Shown piece by piece: positions 1-8,016 of a stretch of 64,000 nucleotides of DNA. Origin of the DNA: an uncultured Phocaeicola sp. (GTDB taxonomy: Bacteria; Bacteroidota; Bacteroidia; Bacteroidales; Bacteroidaceae); contig CALUJE010000003.1 of assembly GCA_944320885.1 (NCBI GenBank), forward strand, positions 107,800 to 171,799, read 5' to 3'. Numbering within the stretch: position 1 is the first letter of the stretch; every line of letters starts with the position of its first letter. The translations under genes and the position numbers were made by a program. The notes below the pieces were generated by a model. It worked only from the letters and a program-made list of their open reading frames with translations, was not told where the DNA came from and made no database searches.

Positions 1-1098
1 ACGGCACAAATCACCGATTGTATAATTTTTTACCATCGACAGTTCAGACTGCGGTACCTTTTCATTATGCAAGCGGTCTATCTCACGATATACCTCTTCT
101 ATGATAGGACACGCATATTCATTGGCTGCCTGCGTGCTTACTATAAGCATGTTTCTAAACGGATACGGCACAAGCCCGGCACTGATTCCGTATGTATATC
201 CTTTCTCTTCACGGATATTCTTCATCAATCGACTTCCAAAATATCCTCCGAAGAGCGTAATCAGCAGTTTCAGCTTCAATGAATCCGGATGTTTGTCGTC
301 AAGAGTAAAACATCCCAATCTGATTGCACTTTGAAGAGCATCCGTACGTTCTATGAAAACCCGTTTGCTTTTTTCTCCCTGTGGACATATATCGGTCAAT
401 TCAGGAATTGTTTGCTGTGTTCCCCATTCGGATTGCCCCAGTTCTTTTTCCAACAAAGAAAGCATTTCATCTGTTACACATCCGGAAAGATAGCAACTGC
501 AATTTCCGGAATGATAAAACCTGCTGTGCATGTCACGCAAAATATCCGGAGTCAGTTTATCATAATCTTCAAGAACAGCATATCGCGCACAAGGATGTGA
601 TTCACCAAAAAGATTAACGTTTAATTTTTTTCGGGCTATCACTTCCACCTTCTCTCTGTTTACAAGGTATTGCTGCTTATTGGCTTCAATCACTACCGAC
701 AACTCTTTTTCCGGAAATACAGGTTCCTTCAGCATGGAAGCTACGATGGGTAAGGTCGACGAGAAATATTTGTTCAGCGAATACAATGTAATGAAAGAAT
801 AATTCATCGATGACGATACGTCAAGCCAGGCTCCATAATAATCCAGATTCTCGGCTATTTCAGCTGAAGAATAATGAACGGTTCCCTCGCGCAACATCCT
901 GCTCGTGAAAGTGGCCTGTAATGGTCTTTCCTGTTCCCATTGTCCGCCACGTATCATGATATCAAGTCTCACAACTTCGGCATCACCGGAATTAATTACA
1001 TGTACAGGAATTCCATTGGGCATTCTGTGCTCTGACGGATGCTGTATTTCAAAAGGCCTCATAGGCCTGATATGCGGCTGTCTTGTTCTATCCAACAT
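1..1098 (-). CDS. M16 (insulinase-like) peptidase family protein without the zinc motif, 3' end beyond window
   Basis: The frame is open from an ATG at 1098 down to the window edge (366 codons, no stop), so the C-terminus lies outside. It overlaps the end of kdsB by 11 bases, which suggests translational coupling. The fold is M16: an N-terminal segment of the type 'NGIPVHVINSG', and a C-terminal half with the glycine-rich R/Y signature GGYFGSRLMKNIREEKGYTY at residues 284-303. The catalytic HXXEH zinc motif that should follow 'GGQWEQERPLQ' (about residues 51-61) is absent; the sequence there is ATFTSRMLREGT. It therefore looks like the non-catalytic partner of an M16 pair, comparable to the alpha-type subunit of processing peptidases. 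Family assignment is firm; the lack of proteolytic activity is inferred from the missing residues. Confidence 0.85.
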   Translation of the reverse strand, partial: MLDRTRQPHIRPMRPFEIQHPSEHRMPNGIPVHVINSGDAEVVRLDIMIRGGQWEQERPLQATFTSRMLREGTVHYSSAEIAENLDYYGAWLDVSSSMNYSFITLYSLNKYFSSTLPIVASMLKEPVFPEKELSVVIEANKQQYLVNREKVEVIARKKLNVNLFGESHPCARYAVLEDYDKLTPDILRDMHSRFYHSGNCSCYLSGCVTDEMLSLLEKELGQSEWGTQQTIPELTDICPQGEKSKRVFIERTDALQSAIRLGCFTLDDKHPDSLKLKLLITLFGGYFGSRLMKNIREEKGYTYGISAGLVPYPFRNMLIVSTQAANEYACPIIEEVYREIDRLHNEKVPQSELSMVKNYTIGDLCR

Positions 1099-1843
1099 GT
1101 TTCTTAAGGAATTCTTCTGCTTTCACCAAATCTTCAGGAGTATCTATTCCGATTGTTTCTACCTGACTTATCCCCACTTTGATTGTATATCCGTTTTCCA
1201 ACCAGCGCAATTGTTCCAATGACTCGGCCAGTTCCAGTTCAGACTGAGGTAAAGCCGTTATCTCTTTCAGAATTTCCGCACGGTATGCATATAAACCGAT
1301 ATGTTTGTAATAAACATGTCGTGACAACCACTCTTCACGAGGGTAATTACGCAAATACGGTATTACGGAACGGCTGAAATAGAGCGCATGCATATCTTTG
1401 TCAACGACAACCTTCGGAGAATTCGGATTGAAAAGCGCATCAATTCCATCTGACGGGGTAAACGGCTTGACCAGGGTCGCAATCTGTGTTTTTTCATCAT
1501 TAAAACAGGCTTTTACCGCATACAACTGTTCTGGCTGTATAAACGGTTCATCGCCCTGAATATTTACGACAACATCATATCCCTGTCCCACTTTCGTATA
1601 TGCCTCATAACATCTGTCCGTTCCGCTTCTGTGGTGAGTGGAAGTCATTACAACCTTTCCTCCGAAAGACTTCACAGTCGCTTCAATGCGTTCATCATCT
1701 GTCGCAACATAGGCTTCATCAAGAATGCCTGCTACTTGTTCATATACACGCTGAATCATAGGTTTACCACCCAACAGTTCCAAAGGCTTACCCGGGAAAC
1801 GGGTGGATGCATATCTGGCCGGAATTATTCCAATATACTTCAT
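1088..1843 (-). CDS. kdsB: 3-deoxy-manno-octulosonate cytidylyltransferase (CMP-Kdo synthetase)
   Basis: This cytoplasmic enzyme activates Kdo with CTP to give CMP-Kdo, the sugar donor for the inner core of lipopolysaccharide. The 251-residue product has the family's usual length. It opens with the nucleotide-binding motif IPARYASTRFPGKPL (residues 7-21) and carries the family segments 'TSTHHRSGTDRCYEA' and 'VVNIQGDEPFIQP'. The ATG at 1843 is the natural start. The downstream M16-like gene begins inside its last codons, so the two are probably co-transcribed. No operon partner for Kdo synthesis is visible here. I am confident of the function. Confidence 0.97.
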   Translation of the reverse strand: MKYIGIIPARYASTRFPGKPLELLGGKPMIQRVYEQVAGILDEAYVATDDERIEATVKSFGGKVVMTSTHHRSGTDRCYEAYTKVGQGYDVVVNIQGDEPFIQPEQLYAVKACFNDEKTQIATLVKPFTPSDGIDALFNPNSPKVVVDKDMHALYFSRSVIPYLRNYPREEWLSRHVYYKHIGLYAYRAEILKEITALPQSELELAESLEQLRWLENGYTIKVGISQVETIGIDTPEDLVKAEEFLKKHVG

Positions 1844-1942
1844 AATATACTTTATAAAAATGATTTTTGTAAAACTTTATCCGCAAAAATACAAAAACTT
1901 TCTTTGTTCTTTATCATTAATATATTTAATTTGCCTTTCATT

Positions 1943-2311
1943 ATGGAAAAAGTTACATGTATAATCGGCTTAGGTTCAAACATCCAGGCAGAACAGAACC
2001 TTCAAAAGGCACACGCTCTTCTGATACGTGCCTATCCTTCTATTACATTTTCTGATGTCATACAAACAGCTCCCATCGGAATGAAGCATAACCAGGCTCC
2101 TTTTCTGAATCAGGTTGCACAATTTGATACTGAACAGGATATTGATGAAGTAAAAACCAGTTTAAAAATCATGGAACGATTTTGCGGGCGCCTTCCTGAT
2201 GACAAGGAAAATGAAACAATTCATATTGATATTGACCTGATAGTCTATAATGACACCATACTCAAACCAATAGATTTTGCACGCCATGCAGACATAATTA
2301 ATAAACTGTAA
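1943..2311 (+). CDS. Short HPPK-like (FolK family) protein with altered catalytic loop
   Basis: The frame is open further upstream, but homology begins at the ATG at 1943, giving 122 residues. HPPK transfers pyrophosphate from ATP to 6-hydroxymethyl-dihydropterin in folate synthesis. Here the N-terminal GLGSN motif (residues 9-13) and the metal-binding 'IDIDLI' pair (D96, D98) are present. The conserved Arg-Trp-Gly-Pro-Arg loop just before the two aspartates is not: the local sequence is DDKENETIHIDID, so the catalytic arginine position holds a hydrophobic residue. The usual C-terminal block is also missing, as the family is normally about 150-160 residues. The stop codon is one base from the next gene, DUF1847, so the two form an operon. 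It could be a divergent HPPK or a paralogue with another role. Confidence 0.75.
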   Translation: MEKVTCIIGLGSNIQAEQNLQKAHALLIRAYPSITFSDVIQTAPIGMKHNQAPFLNQVAQFDTEQDIDEVKTSLKIMERFCGRLPDDKENETIHIDIDLIVYNDTILKPIDFARHADIINKL

Positions 2312-2312
2312 T

Positions 2313-2957
2313 ATGATTATGGAAGAAAACAAAAAGGAATATTCATGTGTTGACTGTGGAACACAAAACTGCAAATATAAAAATCTTTCTTACCCGGATT
2401 TCTGTTTGACTACAAACCTGAAAGAAACAGACAAGCAGTGGGTTTTTGAAAAATATGACGAAGGAAAGAATAAGGAAGTAATGATTGCCAGTGCAGAAGT
2501 GGAATACGAGGGATACTGCAAATGGACACGTGTACAGGAAATCATGGAATTTGCTAGAAAAACAGGTGTAAAGAAAATAGGTATTGCCAACTGCATCGGA
2601 CTCATCAACGAAGCACGGATTTTTGCCAAGATACTGCGGGCAAACGGATTTGAAGTATACAGCGTAATCTGTAAAGTAGAAGGAAAAGCTAAAACTTCTA
2701 TGGGTATTCCTGCCGAATGTGAAGAAATAGGAGCATCCATGTGTAACCCCATAATGCAAGCCCGTCTTCTCAACGAGGCGCATACAGACCTGAATGTCGT
2801 TATTGGACTCTGCGTAGGTCACGACAGTCTATTTTACCGATATTCAGAAGCATATGTTACAACACTCATAACCAAAGATCGTGTAACCGGCAATAATCCT
2901 GCAGCCGCTCTTTATACTGCCCATTCCTACTACAGGAAAAAATTCAATCTGAAATAA
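2313..2957 (+). CDS. DUF1847 domain-containing protein
   Basis: The 214-residue product matches the DUF1847 family, whose function is not known to me. The N-terminus has a cysteine cluster (C12, C15, C20: 'SCVDCGTQNCKY') and a further cysteine near residue 30, suggesting a metal or iron-sulfur site. Further conserved-looking segments are 'IGIANCIGLINEA' and 'VVIGLCVGHDSLF', again with cysteines. There is no signal peptide or membrane segment, so it is probably cytoplasmic. An ATG six bases downstream (2319) is an alternative start. It follows the HPPK-like gene by one base. A convergent hairpin element lies downstream. Confidence 0.85.
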   Translation: MIMEENKKEYSCVDCGTQNCKYKNLSYPDFCLTTNLKETDKQWVFEKYDEGKNKEVMIASAEVEYEGYCKWTRVQEIMEFARKTGVKKIGIANCIGLINEARIFAKILRANGFEVYSVICKVEGKAKTSMGIPAECEEIGASMCNPIMQARLLNEAHTDLNVVIGLCVGHDSLFYRYSEAYVTTLITKDRVTGNNPAAALYTAHSYYRKKFNLK

Positions 2958-3038
2958 CGCATATCAAGTATAGCCTATCTCATAAATACAATAAAGCCAA
3001 CAGGTTAAACTTATAATACACCTCTAATTATATATGGT

Positions 3039-3076
3039 AAAAAAGGACGCATGCTTTTTTAAAAAGCACACGTGCT
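3039..3076 (-). terminator. Near-palindromic hairpin terminator between convergent genes
   Basis: Arms 3044-3059 and 3061-3076 pair over 16 bases with a one-base loop; on the minus strand there is one mismatch and two G-U pairs. A run of T follows on the minus strand (3039-3043). It would end the xpt-permease transcript. It is closely similar to the hairpin at 52953-52987. Confidence 0.75.
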
Positions 3077-3174
3077 TTATAGAGACGAAATCTCAATATA
3101 TTAAAATAGCATGTGAAATGAGAGTTTTACCCGTCATCTGCACATGCTACTATGTAATTCCTAAAAAATATTGC

Positions 3175-4521
3175 TTACTCTTTTATGCGAATACAAGCAT
3201 TAGCTATGATTGCTGTCAAACCTCCCGTTGTAATTCCTGAAGAGAAAATATTACGGATGCTGTCCGGCAATTGAGACAGGATATCAGGAACCAGCTCAAC
3301 ACTTAATCCCAACGAAAAACTTAATGCCATTACCAGCGTAGCTTTACGGTTAATTTCCTGTGCGGCTACAATTCGTATACCTGCAGCTGCCACTGTACCG
3401 AACATCAGCAAGGTAGCTCCTCCCAATACAGGCTCAGGCATTAAAGAAAACACAAGACCTACAGCCGGGAACAAGCCCAATATCAGCAAAAATACTGCAA
3501 TATAATAACCTACATAGCGACTTGCTACTCCTGTCAGTTGTATCATTCCATTATTTTGAGCAAAGATTGAATTCGGGAATGAATTAAAGATTCCAGCCAA
3601 GAATGAATTAAAGCCGTCTGCAAGTATACCTCCTGAAGCTCGTTTTACAAACTTCTCACCTTCTACAGGTTCACCGGATATCATTGAATTGGCAGTAATA
3701 TCACCATAAGCTTCAATAGCCGTAATCATATAAATCAATCCCAATGCAATGAAACTTCCCCAATTGAAATCCAGACCATAGCGAAATGGAACAGGGATAT
3801 TGAAACCGCCATAATTCTCTACCGAGCTGAAGTCAACCATTCCCATGAACCATGCCACAATATATCCGATAATCAGTCCGATAACAATGGAGCTCATTCG
3901 CAGATAACGATTGTTACTTCTATTAAAAAGAATAATCAACACCAACACGAGAAGTGCCAGTCCTACGTATTGAAAAGATCCAAACGTACCATTAGCCTTA
4001 GCTGCTTCACCGCCTCCGCATGCAGTAATACCAACTTTTATCAGACTCATACCAATCAGCGTTACAACTATTCCAGACACCAAAGGAGTGATAATCCGAC
4101 GGGTATATTTCAATACGCGACTTATCAGCATTTCAACTACAGACGCAGACATACATGTGCCAAAAACCAAAGGCAATCCTCCTATCATTCCGGCAGAAAT
4201 AATGGGCCCGATAAAAGAAAAACTGGTTCCCTGTATACATAATAACCCTGCTCCGACAGGACCAACTCTACGACACTGAATAAATGTAGATATACCGGAA
4301 GCAAACAAAGCCATGGATACCAGGAATCCGGTTGTTTCCAAATCAAGCTTTAAGGCTCCTGCTATAATAAGCGGTGGCGTAATAATGGCAACGAAAATCG
4401 CCAAAAGATGCTGCAATGCAGCAAAAAAAGCATCCTTAAATGGAGGACGGTCATTTAATCCATAAATCAATCCAGATGCAGTACTCTGATTTTCACCCGT
4501 TTTTGTATTTTTTTCTTCCAT
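3175..4521 (-). CDS. Nucleobase:cation symporter-2 family permease (xanthine/uracil type)
   Basis: The 448-residue inner-membrane protein has about a dozen hydrophobic segments and the NCS2 signature 'AQNNGMIQLTG' in its second half, plus the family segment 'TAIEAYGDITA'. It imports a purine or pyrimidine base with a cation. It starts four bases after the stop of the xanthine phosphoribosyltransferase gene, so xanthine (or guanine) is the likely substrate: uptake and salvage are encoded together. I see no purine riboswitch upstream. Substrate is inferred from the neighbour; the family is certain. Confidence 0.92.
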   Translation of the reverse strand: MEEKNTKTGENQSTASGLIYGLNDRPPFKDAFFAALQHLLAIFVAIITPPLIIAGALKLDLETTGFLVSMALFASGISTFIQCRRVGPVGAGLLCIQGTSFSFIGPIISAGMIGGLPLVFGTCMSASVVEMLISRVLKYTRRIITPLVSGIVVTLIGMSLIKVGITACGGGEAAKANGTFGSFQYVGLALLVLVLIILFNRSNNRYLRMSSIVIGLIIGYIVAWFMGMVDFSSVENYGGFNIPVPFRYGLDFNWGSFIALGLIYMITAIEAYGDITANSMISGEPVEGEKFVKRASGGILADGFNSFLAGIFNSFPNSIFAQNNGMIQLTGVASRYVGYYIAVFLLILGLFPAVGLVFSLMPEPVLGGATLLMFGTVAAAGIRIVAAQEINRKATLVMALSFSLGLSVELVPDILSQLPDSIRNIFSSGITTGGLTAIIANACIRIKE

Positions 4522-4525
4522 CTAA

Positions 4526-5095
4526 TCAGTCTCGTATTTTGATTTTACAATCGTCCAAGCTATCAATAATAGCCAATGATTCAACCTTAATACCCATTTC
4601 ACGCAACACATCGCCTCCATGCTGGAATGATTTTTCTATAATAAATCCCATTCCGGCTACCTCTGCTCCCGCCTGAGATGCCAGATCCAGAATTCCTTTG
4701 GCTGCATTACCATTTGCCAGAAAATCGTCAATAAACAAAACTCTGTCACCCTTACATAAAAAGTCTTTGCTCACGCATACTTCATAGGAGCGGTTTTTAG
4801 TAAAGGAGTAGACTGATGTTACCAGCATATTGTCCATAGTGCTCGGTTTCTTTTTCTTGGCAAAGACAACCGGCAACTCCAACAAATATCCTACCATGAT
4901 AGCTGGTGCGATACCACTGGCTTCGACAGTTATAACCTTATTGATATTCTCACTTGCAAAACGACGGACAAACTCAACACCTATTGATTTCATTAAAATA
5001 GGATCCATCTGGTGATTGATAAAACTGTCAACTTTCAGAATTCCCCCTTCCAAACATTTTCCATCGCGTAAAATACGATCTTTTAACGCTTTCAT
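4526..5095 (-). CDS. xpt: Xanthine phosphoribosyltransferase
   Basis: This cytoplasmic enzyme converts xanthine and PRPP to XMP in purine salvage. I chose the ATG at 5095, which yields 189 residues, the normal size of Xpt; a longer in-frame extension upstream is unlike the family. The PRPP-binding motif '[13 protein letters not shown]' and the segment 'EASGIAPA' are present. The gene is first in a two-gene unit with the permease. A Bacteroides -7 box lies about 70 bases upstream. Confidence 0.95.
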   Translation of the reverse strand: MKALKDRILRDGKCLEGGILKVDSFINHQMDPILMKSIGVEFVRRFASENINKVITVEASGIAPAIMVGYLLELPVVFAKKKKPSTMDNMLVTSVYSFTKNRSYEVCVSKDFLCKGDRVLFIDDFLANGNAAKGILDLASQAGAEVAGMGFIIEKSFQHGGDVLREMGIKVESLAIIDSLDDCKIKIRD

Positions 5096-5162
5096 AATAA
5101 TCTGATATATGTTTTTATAATATTCCGCAAGAAAAAAATTACCTGTTTTTTTGCTTAAAATA

Positions 5163-5170
5163 CAAAAATA
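5163..5170 (-). promoter_or_regulatory. Candidate -7 box for the xpt-permease unit
   Basis: On the minus strand this reads TATTTTTG, matching TAnnTTTG. No good -33 TTTG was found at the usual spacing, so support is partial. Confidence 0.4.
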
Positions 5171-5353
5171 CAAGAATTATCCGTTTTGAATCATCTTTGT
5201 ATCACATTTATTTTGATGACACGTATCACCTCAAAAGTTTGACATCTAGCAATAAGTATTTAATTGATATACATATTATTTATTAATGCTTCTATCAAAC
5301 TGCATAAGACAATCAAAATGCAATCATAACACTTGTATCCGTTACCTGCTTTT

Positions 5354-5399
5354 TTTATAAACAAGGCATCCGATGAGATTTAAAAAAGACATCGGATGC
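5354..5399 (-). terminator. Rho-independent terminator after the rlmI-like gene
   Basis: A perfect 10-bp stem (GCATCCGATG at 5366-5375 with CATCGGATGC at 5390-5399) lies just downstream of the methyltransferase stop. A short T-containing stretch follows on the minus strand. Confidence 0.75.
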
Positions 5400-5427
5400 A
5401 CTTATCATGTATAACGTAAATGCTATT

Positions 5428-6618
5428 TTATTCTACGTAAAGAACCAACCCTTTCAAATACTCACCTTCCGGATGATATATATTAACGGGATGATCGGCC
5501 GGTTGTGTCAACTGATGCAAAATACGTACGCTTCTGCCCGACATGGCAGCAGCTGTAAATACTGCCGTACGGAAATTATCTTTCGTTACCACCTGAGAAC
5601 AAGAGAACGTAAACAGAATACCTCCCGGACGTATTTTTTCAAAAGCCTTTGCATTCAGTTTACGATATCCTTGCAAAGCATTGCGCAAGGCATCTTTATG
5701 TTTGGCAAAAGCTGGCGGGTCAAGTATAATCAAATCATACTGATCGCCCATACGGTCAAGAAACTTAAAAGCGTCTTCTGCAAAAGCGTTATGACGGGGA
5801 TCACCTGGAAAATTAAGTTCTACATTATCGTTTGTAAGATCAATGGCCTTGGCCGAACTATCTACAGAATGAACCAGATTTGCTCCACCACGCATGGCAT
5901 AAAAAGAAAAGCCGCCGGTATAACAGAACATATTCAGCACATTCCGTCCTTTGGCATACCGCTCCAATAAAGCTCTGTTCTCGCGTTGGTCTACAAAGAA
6001 ACCGGTTTTCTGTCCTTTCAACCAGTCTACATGAAACTTCAAGCCATTTTCCAAAGCTACATTGTCAGTACTGCCTCCTTTGATAAAACCGTTTTCTGCT
6101 TCCAGTTCTGCCTTATAAGGTAATGTAGTTTCTGATTTATAGTAAATATTATCTATCACACCATGCATCACCTCGGCCAAAGCTTCTGCTATCTGCATTC
6201 TGCATACATGCATTCCTACCGAATGTGCCTGCATGACAGCCGTACGCGCATAAACATCGATAACCAATCCTGGCAGATTGTCACCTTCGCCATGCACCAG
6301 ACGATAAGTATTGTTTTGAGGTTTACCGGCTACTCCAATACTTTTGCGCACATTATACGCTATTTCCAGTTTACGCTTCCAGAAATCATAGTCTATCGGT
6401 TCGTCACAAAAGGAAAGAACACGCACGGCAATACTTCCAACCTGAAAATGACCAACTGCAATAAATTCTTTGTTGGAAGTATAAACTTTTACAGTTTCTC
6501 CTTCTTCCGGTTCCCCTTCTATATGATGAATGGCTCCGGAAAATATCCAAGGATGAAAGCGTTTAAGCGATTCTTCCTTGCCAGACTTCAGAAATACTTT
6601 TTTATAACTCATACTCAT
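5428..6618 (-). CDS. Class I SAM-dependent rRNA methyltransferase, RlmI/RlmK family
   Basis: The 396-residue product has an N-terminal PUA-like RNA-binding region ('HPWIFSGAIHHIEGEP'), a central RlmI-type domain, and a Rossmann methyltransferase domain with 'LNMFCYTGGFSFYAMRGGA' (SAM binding), 'IILDPPAFAKHKD' and 'TFSCSQVV' (catalytic cysteine). RlmI makes m5C in 23S rRNA; the exact target here is unproven. Its start overlaps the stop of the upstream exonuclease gene by four bases (ATGA), a sign of coupled translation. A second ATG lies two codons in. Confidence 0.9.
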   Translation of the reverse strand: MSMSYKKVFLKSGKEESLKRFHPWIFSGAIHHIEGEPEEGETVKVYTSNKEFIAVGHFQVGSIAVRVLSFCDEPIDYDFWKRKLEIAYNVRKSIGVAGKPQNNTYRLVHGEGDNLPGLVIDVYARTAVMQAHSVGMHVCRMQIAEALAEVMHGVIDNIYYKSETTLPYKAELEAENGFIKGGSTDNVALENGLKFHVDWLKGQKTGFFVDQRENRALLERYAKGRNVLNMFCYTGGFSFYAMRGGANLVHSVDSSAKAIDLTNDNVELNFPGDPRHNAFAEDAFKFLDRMGDQYDLIILDPPAFAKHKDALRNALQGYRKLNAKAFEKIRPGGILFTFSCSQVVTKDNFRTAVFTAAAMSGRSVRILHQLTQPADHPVNIYHPEGEYLKGLVLYVE

Positions 6619-7259
6619 TTATGTGATTCGGCTTCTATTTTATCAACTAATGTTCTTTCTATCATATAATCACCGGTTTCCTTCAATTGTTCCAGATAAT
6701 TATAAATCATCAGGCATGCCCATGCATCTGTTGCTGCATATAGTTTCTGACCATCATTTAAAATTTCCGCTTCCCAATTTGTCAGTCTTTGTGACTTGGA
6801 TATTTTTTGCCCAAACAAATTGGCATATATTTTCTGCAAACTTTGGTCTTTTATGCCAAAGGAATGCACATAGCTCTGTAACTCGACAAACTTCCCAGGC
6901 ATAAAATCGCCTCTCCGGCGCAAAGCTCCAAAATCATCTTTTAAAGAAAGACCTATCTTTTCTACTTTTTTATCTTCCAGAAAACGTTTTAATGACTCTG
7001 GGAATCCTATGTAATTCAATCGGAACAGGAAACATACATCCAATGTAGAAATCTGTACCAAAGCAACCTTATAGGTTTTTCCACTGACAAAAGAAGGGCG
7101 CGTTTCCGTATCTACTCCTACCCTTTGCTGCATAAGCAGATATTCAATAGCCTTATCAGCTTCGGCCTCTGTCTGTATACATACAATTCTACCCTGAAAA
7201 ACAACTCTTGGCAAGTCAGAAATTTCTGACTTTTCTAATACCTCCTTAATAATCTTCAT
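6615..7259 (-). CDS. DEDDy-type 3'-5' exonuclease (RNase D-like)
   Basis: I chose the ATG at 7259 (214 residues); an earlier in-frame ATG would add charged residues encoded within the neighbouring gene. All exonuclease motifs are visible: ExoI 'GVDTETRPSF', ExoII around 'GLSLKDDFGAL', and ExoIII 'YAATDAWACLMIY' with the tyrosine of the DEDDy class. It has no HRDC domain, so it is shorter than classical RNase D. It sits between DUF5063 (14-base overlap) and an rRNA methyltransferase (4-base overlap), which suggests a role in RNA processing, although a DNA substrate is not excluded. Confidence 0.9.
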   Translation of the reverse strand: MKIIKEVLEKSEISDLPRVVFQGRIVCIQTEAEADKAIEYLLMQQRVGVDTETRPSFVSGKTYKVALVQISTLDVCFLFRLNYIGFPESLKRFLEDKKVEKIGLSLKDDFGALRRRGDFMPGKFVELQSYVHSFGIKDQSLQKIYANLFGQKISKSQRLTNWEAEILNDGQKLYAATDAWACLMIYNYLEQLKETGDYMIERTLVDKIEAESHK

Positions 7260-7806
7260 TGTCATCCAATTCTTCTTGCTCATCATCATCCGTCTGGCCA
7301 TACTTTATTTCATGCAAGGCACGCATGGTGTTTACAAGCGTCTGCCCCCAATATAAAGCAAAGTTCTCTTCACATACAGCAACAGCGTCATGCATTGTTT
7401 CATCAAATCCCAGACGGTATACACTCACAAAATTTTTAATATCCTGATATATATCGGCCAAATCTTCTGAAATCGTTTTTCTGATTGGCATCTCACTGTA
7501 ACGCATATCTTCTATGAAGACGTCCAGATAATCATCCTTATCTCTTAAAATACCGGCAACTGTCATGCGCACTACTTCATAGTCTTCTTCTGTTACAAAA
7601 CTTTCCGGAGCAGACATTCCCAATTGCTCACATTTAGGGAGCATTGAAGCTTTCAAATATAAAAGAGGTAAGATTTTCAGGATTGTATCTACAAAATTAT
7701 GACGGGTCATTTCACCCGACCGTTCTATAAATCCACAATACTCGACGGCTACCGTAACGAATTCTACTGTATTTTTATCAAAAACGACTTGTGCCTCTAT
7801 ATTCAT
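7246..7806 (-). CDS. DUF5063 domain-containing protein
   Basis: The product of 186 residues starts at the ATG at 7806 (MNIEAQVVFDKN). It is an acidic, probably helical cytoplasmic protein with a strongly acidic tail ('QTDDDEQEELDDNEDY'). It belongs to DUF5063, a Bacteroidetes family of unknown function. The gene is first in a three-gene overlapping unit with a 3'-5' exonuclease and an rRNA methyltransferase. I cannot assign a function; the context hints at RNA metabolism. Confidence 0.85.
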   Translation of the reverse strand: MNIEAQVVFDKNTVEFVTVAVEYCGFIERSGEMTRHNFVDTILKILPLLYLKASMLPKCEQLGMSAPESFVTEEDYEVVRMTVAGILRDKDDYLDVFIEDMRYSEMPIRKTISEDLADIYQDIKNFVSVYRLGFDETMHDAVAVCEENFALYWGQTLVNTMRALHEIKYGQTDDDEQEELDDNEDY

Positions 7807-7946
7807 AAGTTTAGTATTTATGAGACAAAGGTACACAAAAAATCAAACGTGCCCTACAATTTTATTCAGATTCCTGTCGGCATAGCTTAGAAACAGGACC
7901 GATGAAAGCTTATCCCGTACTTATTAGCTCTTTATTATATACAGTA

Positions 7947-7982
7947 AAAGCGATACAAGCTCTACCGAACTTATATCGCTTT
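7947..7982 (-). terminator. Probable terminator after asparaginase
   Basis: A 9-bp inverted repeat (AAAGCGATA at 7947-7955, TATCGCTTT at 7974-7982) lies just beyond the asparaginase stop. The following T content on the minus strand is modest. The rest of 7807-8016 shows nothing else I can name. Confidence 0.5.
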
Positions 7983-8016
7983 ATCACACAATATGAGATT
8001 TATAATACTAATTTTT

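Noticed and set aside
1631..1942. Upstream in-frame extension of the HPPK-like gene
   Set aside because: It is antisense to kdsB and shares nothing with HPPK; the ATG at 1943 starts the homologous part.
5096..5365. Possible purine riboswitch upstream of xpt
   Set aside because: I looked on the minus strand for the guanine aptamer core and found no matching helices or loop motifs.
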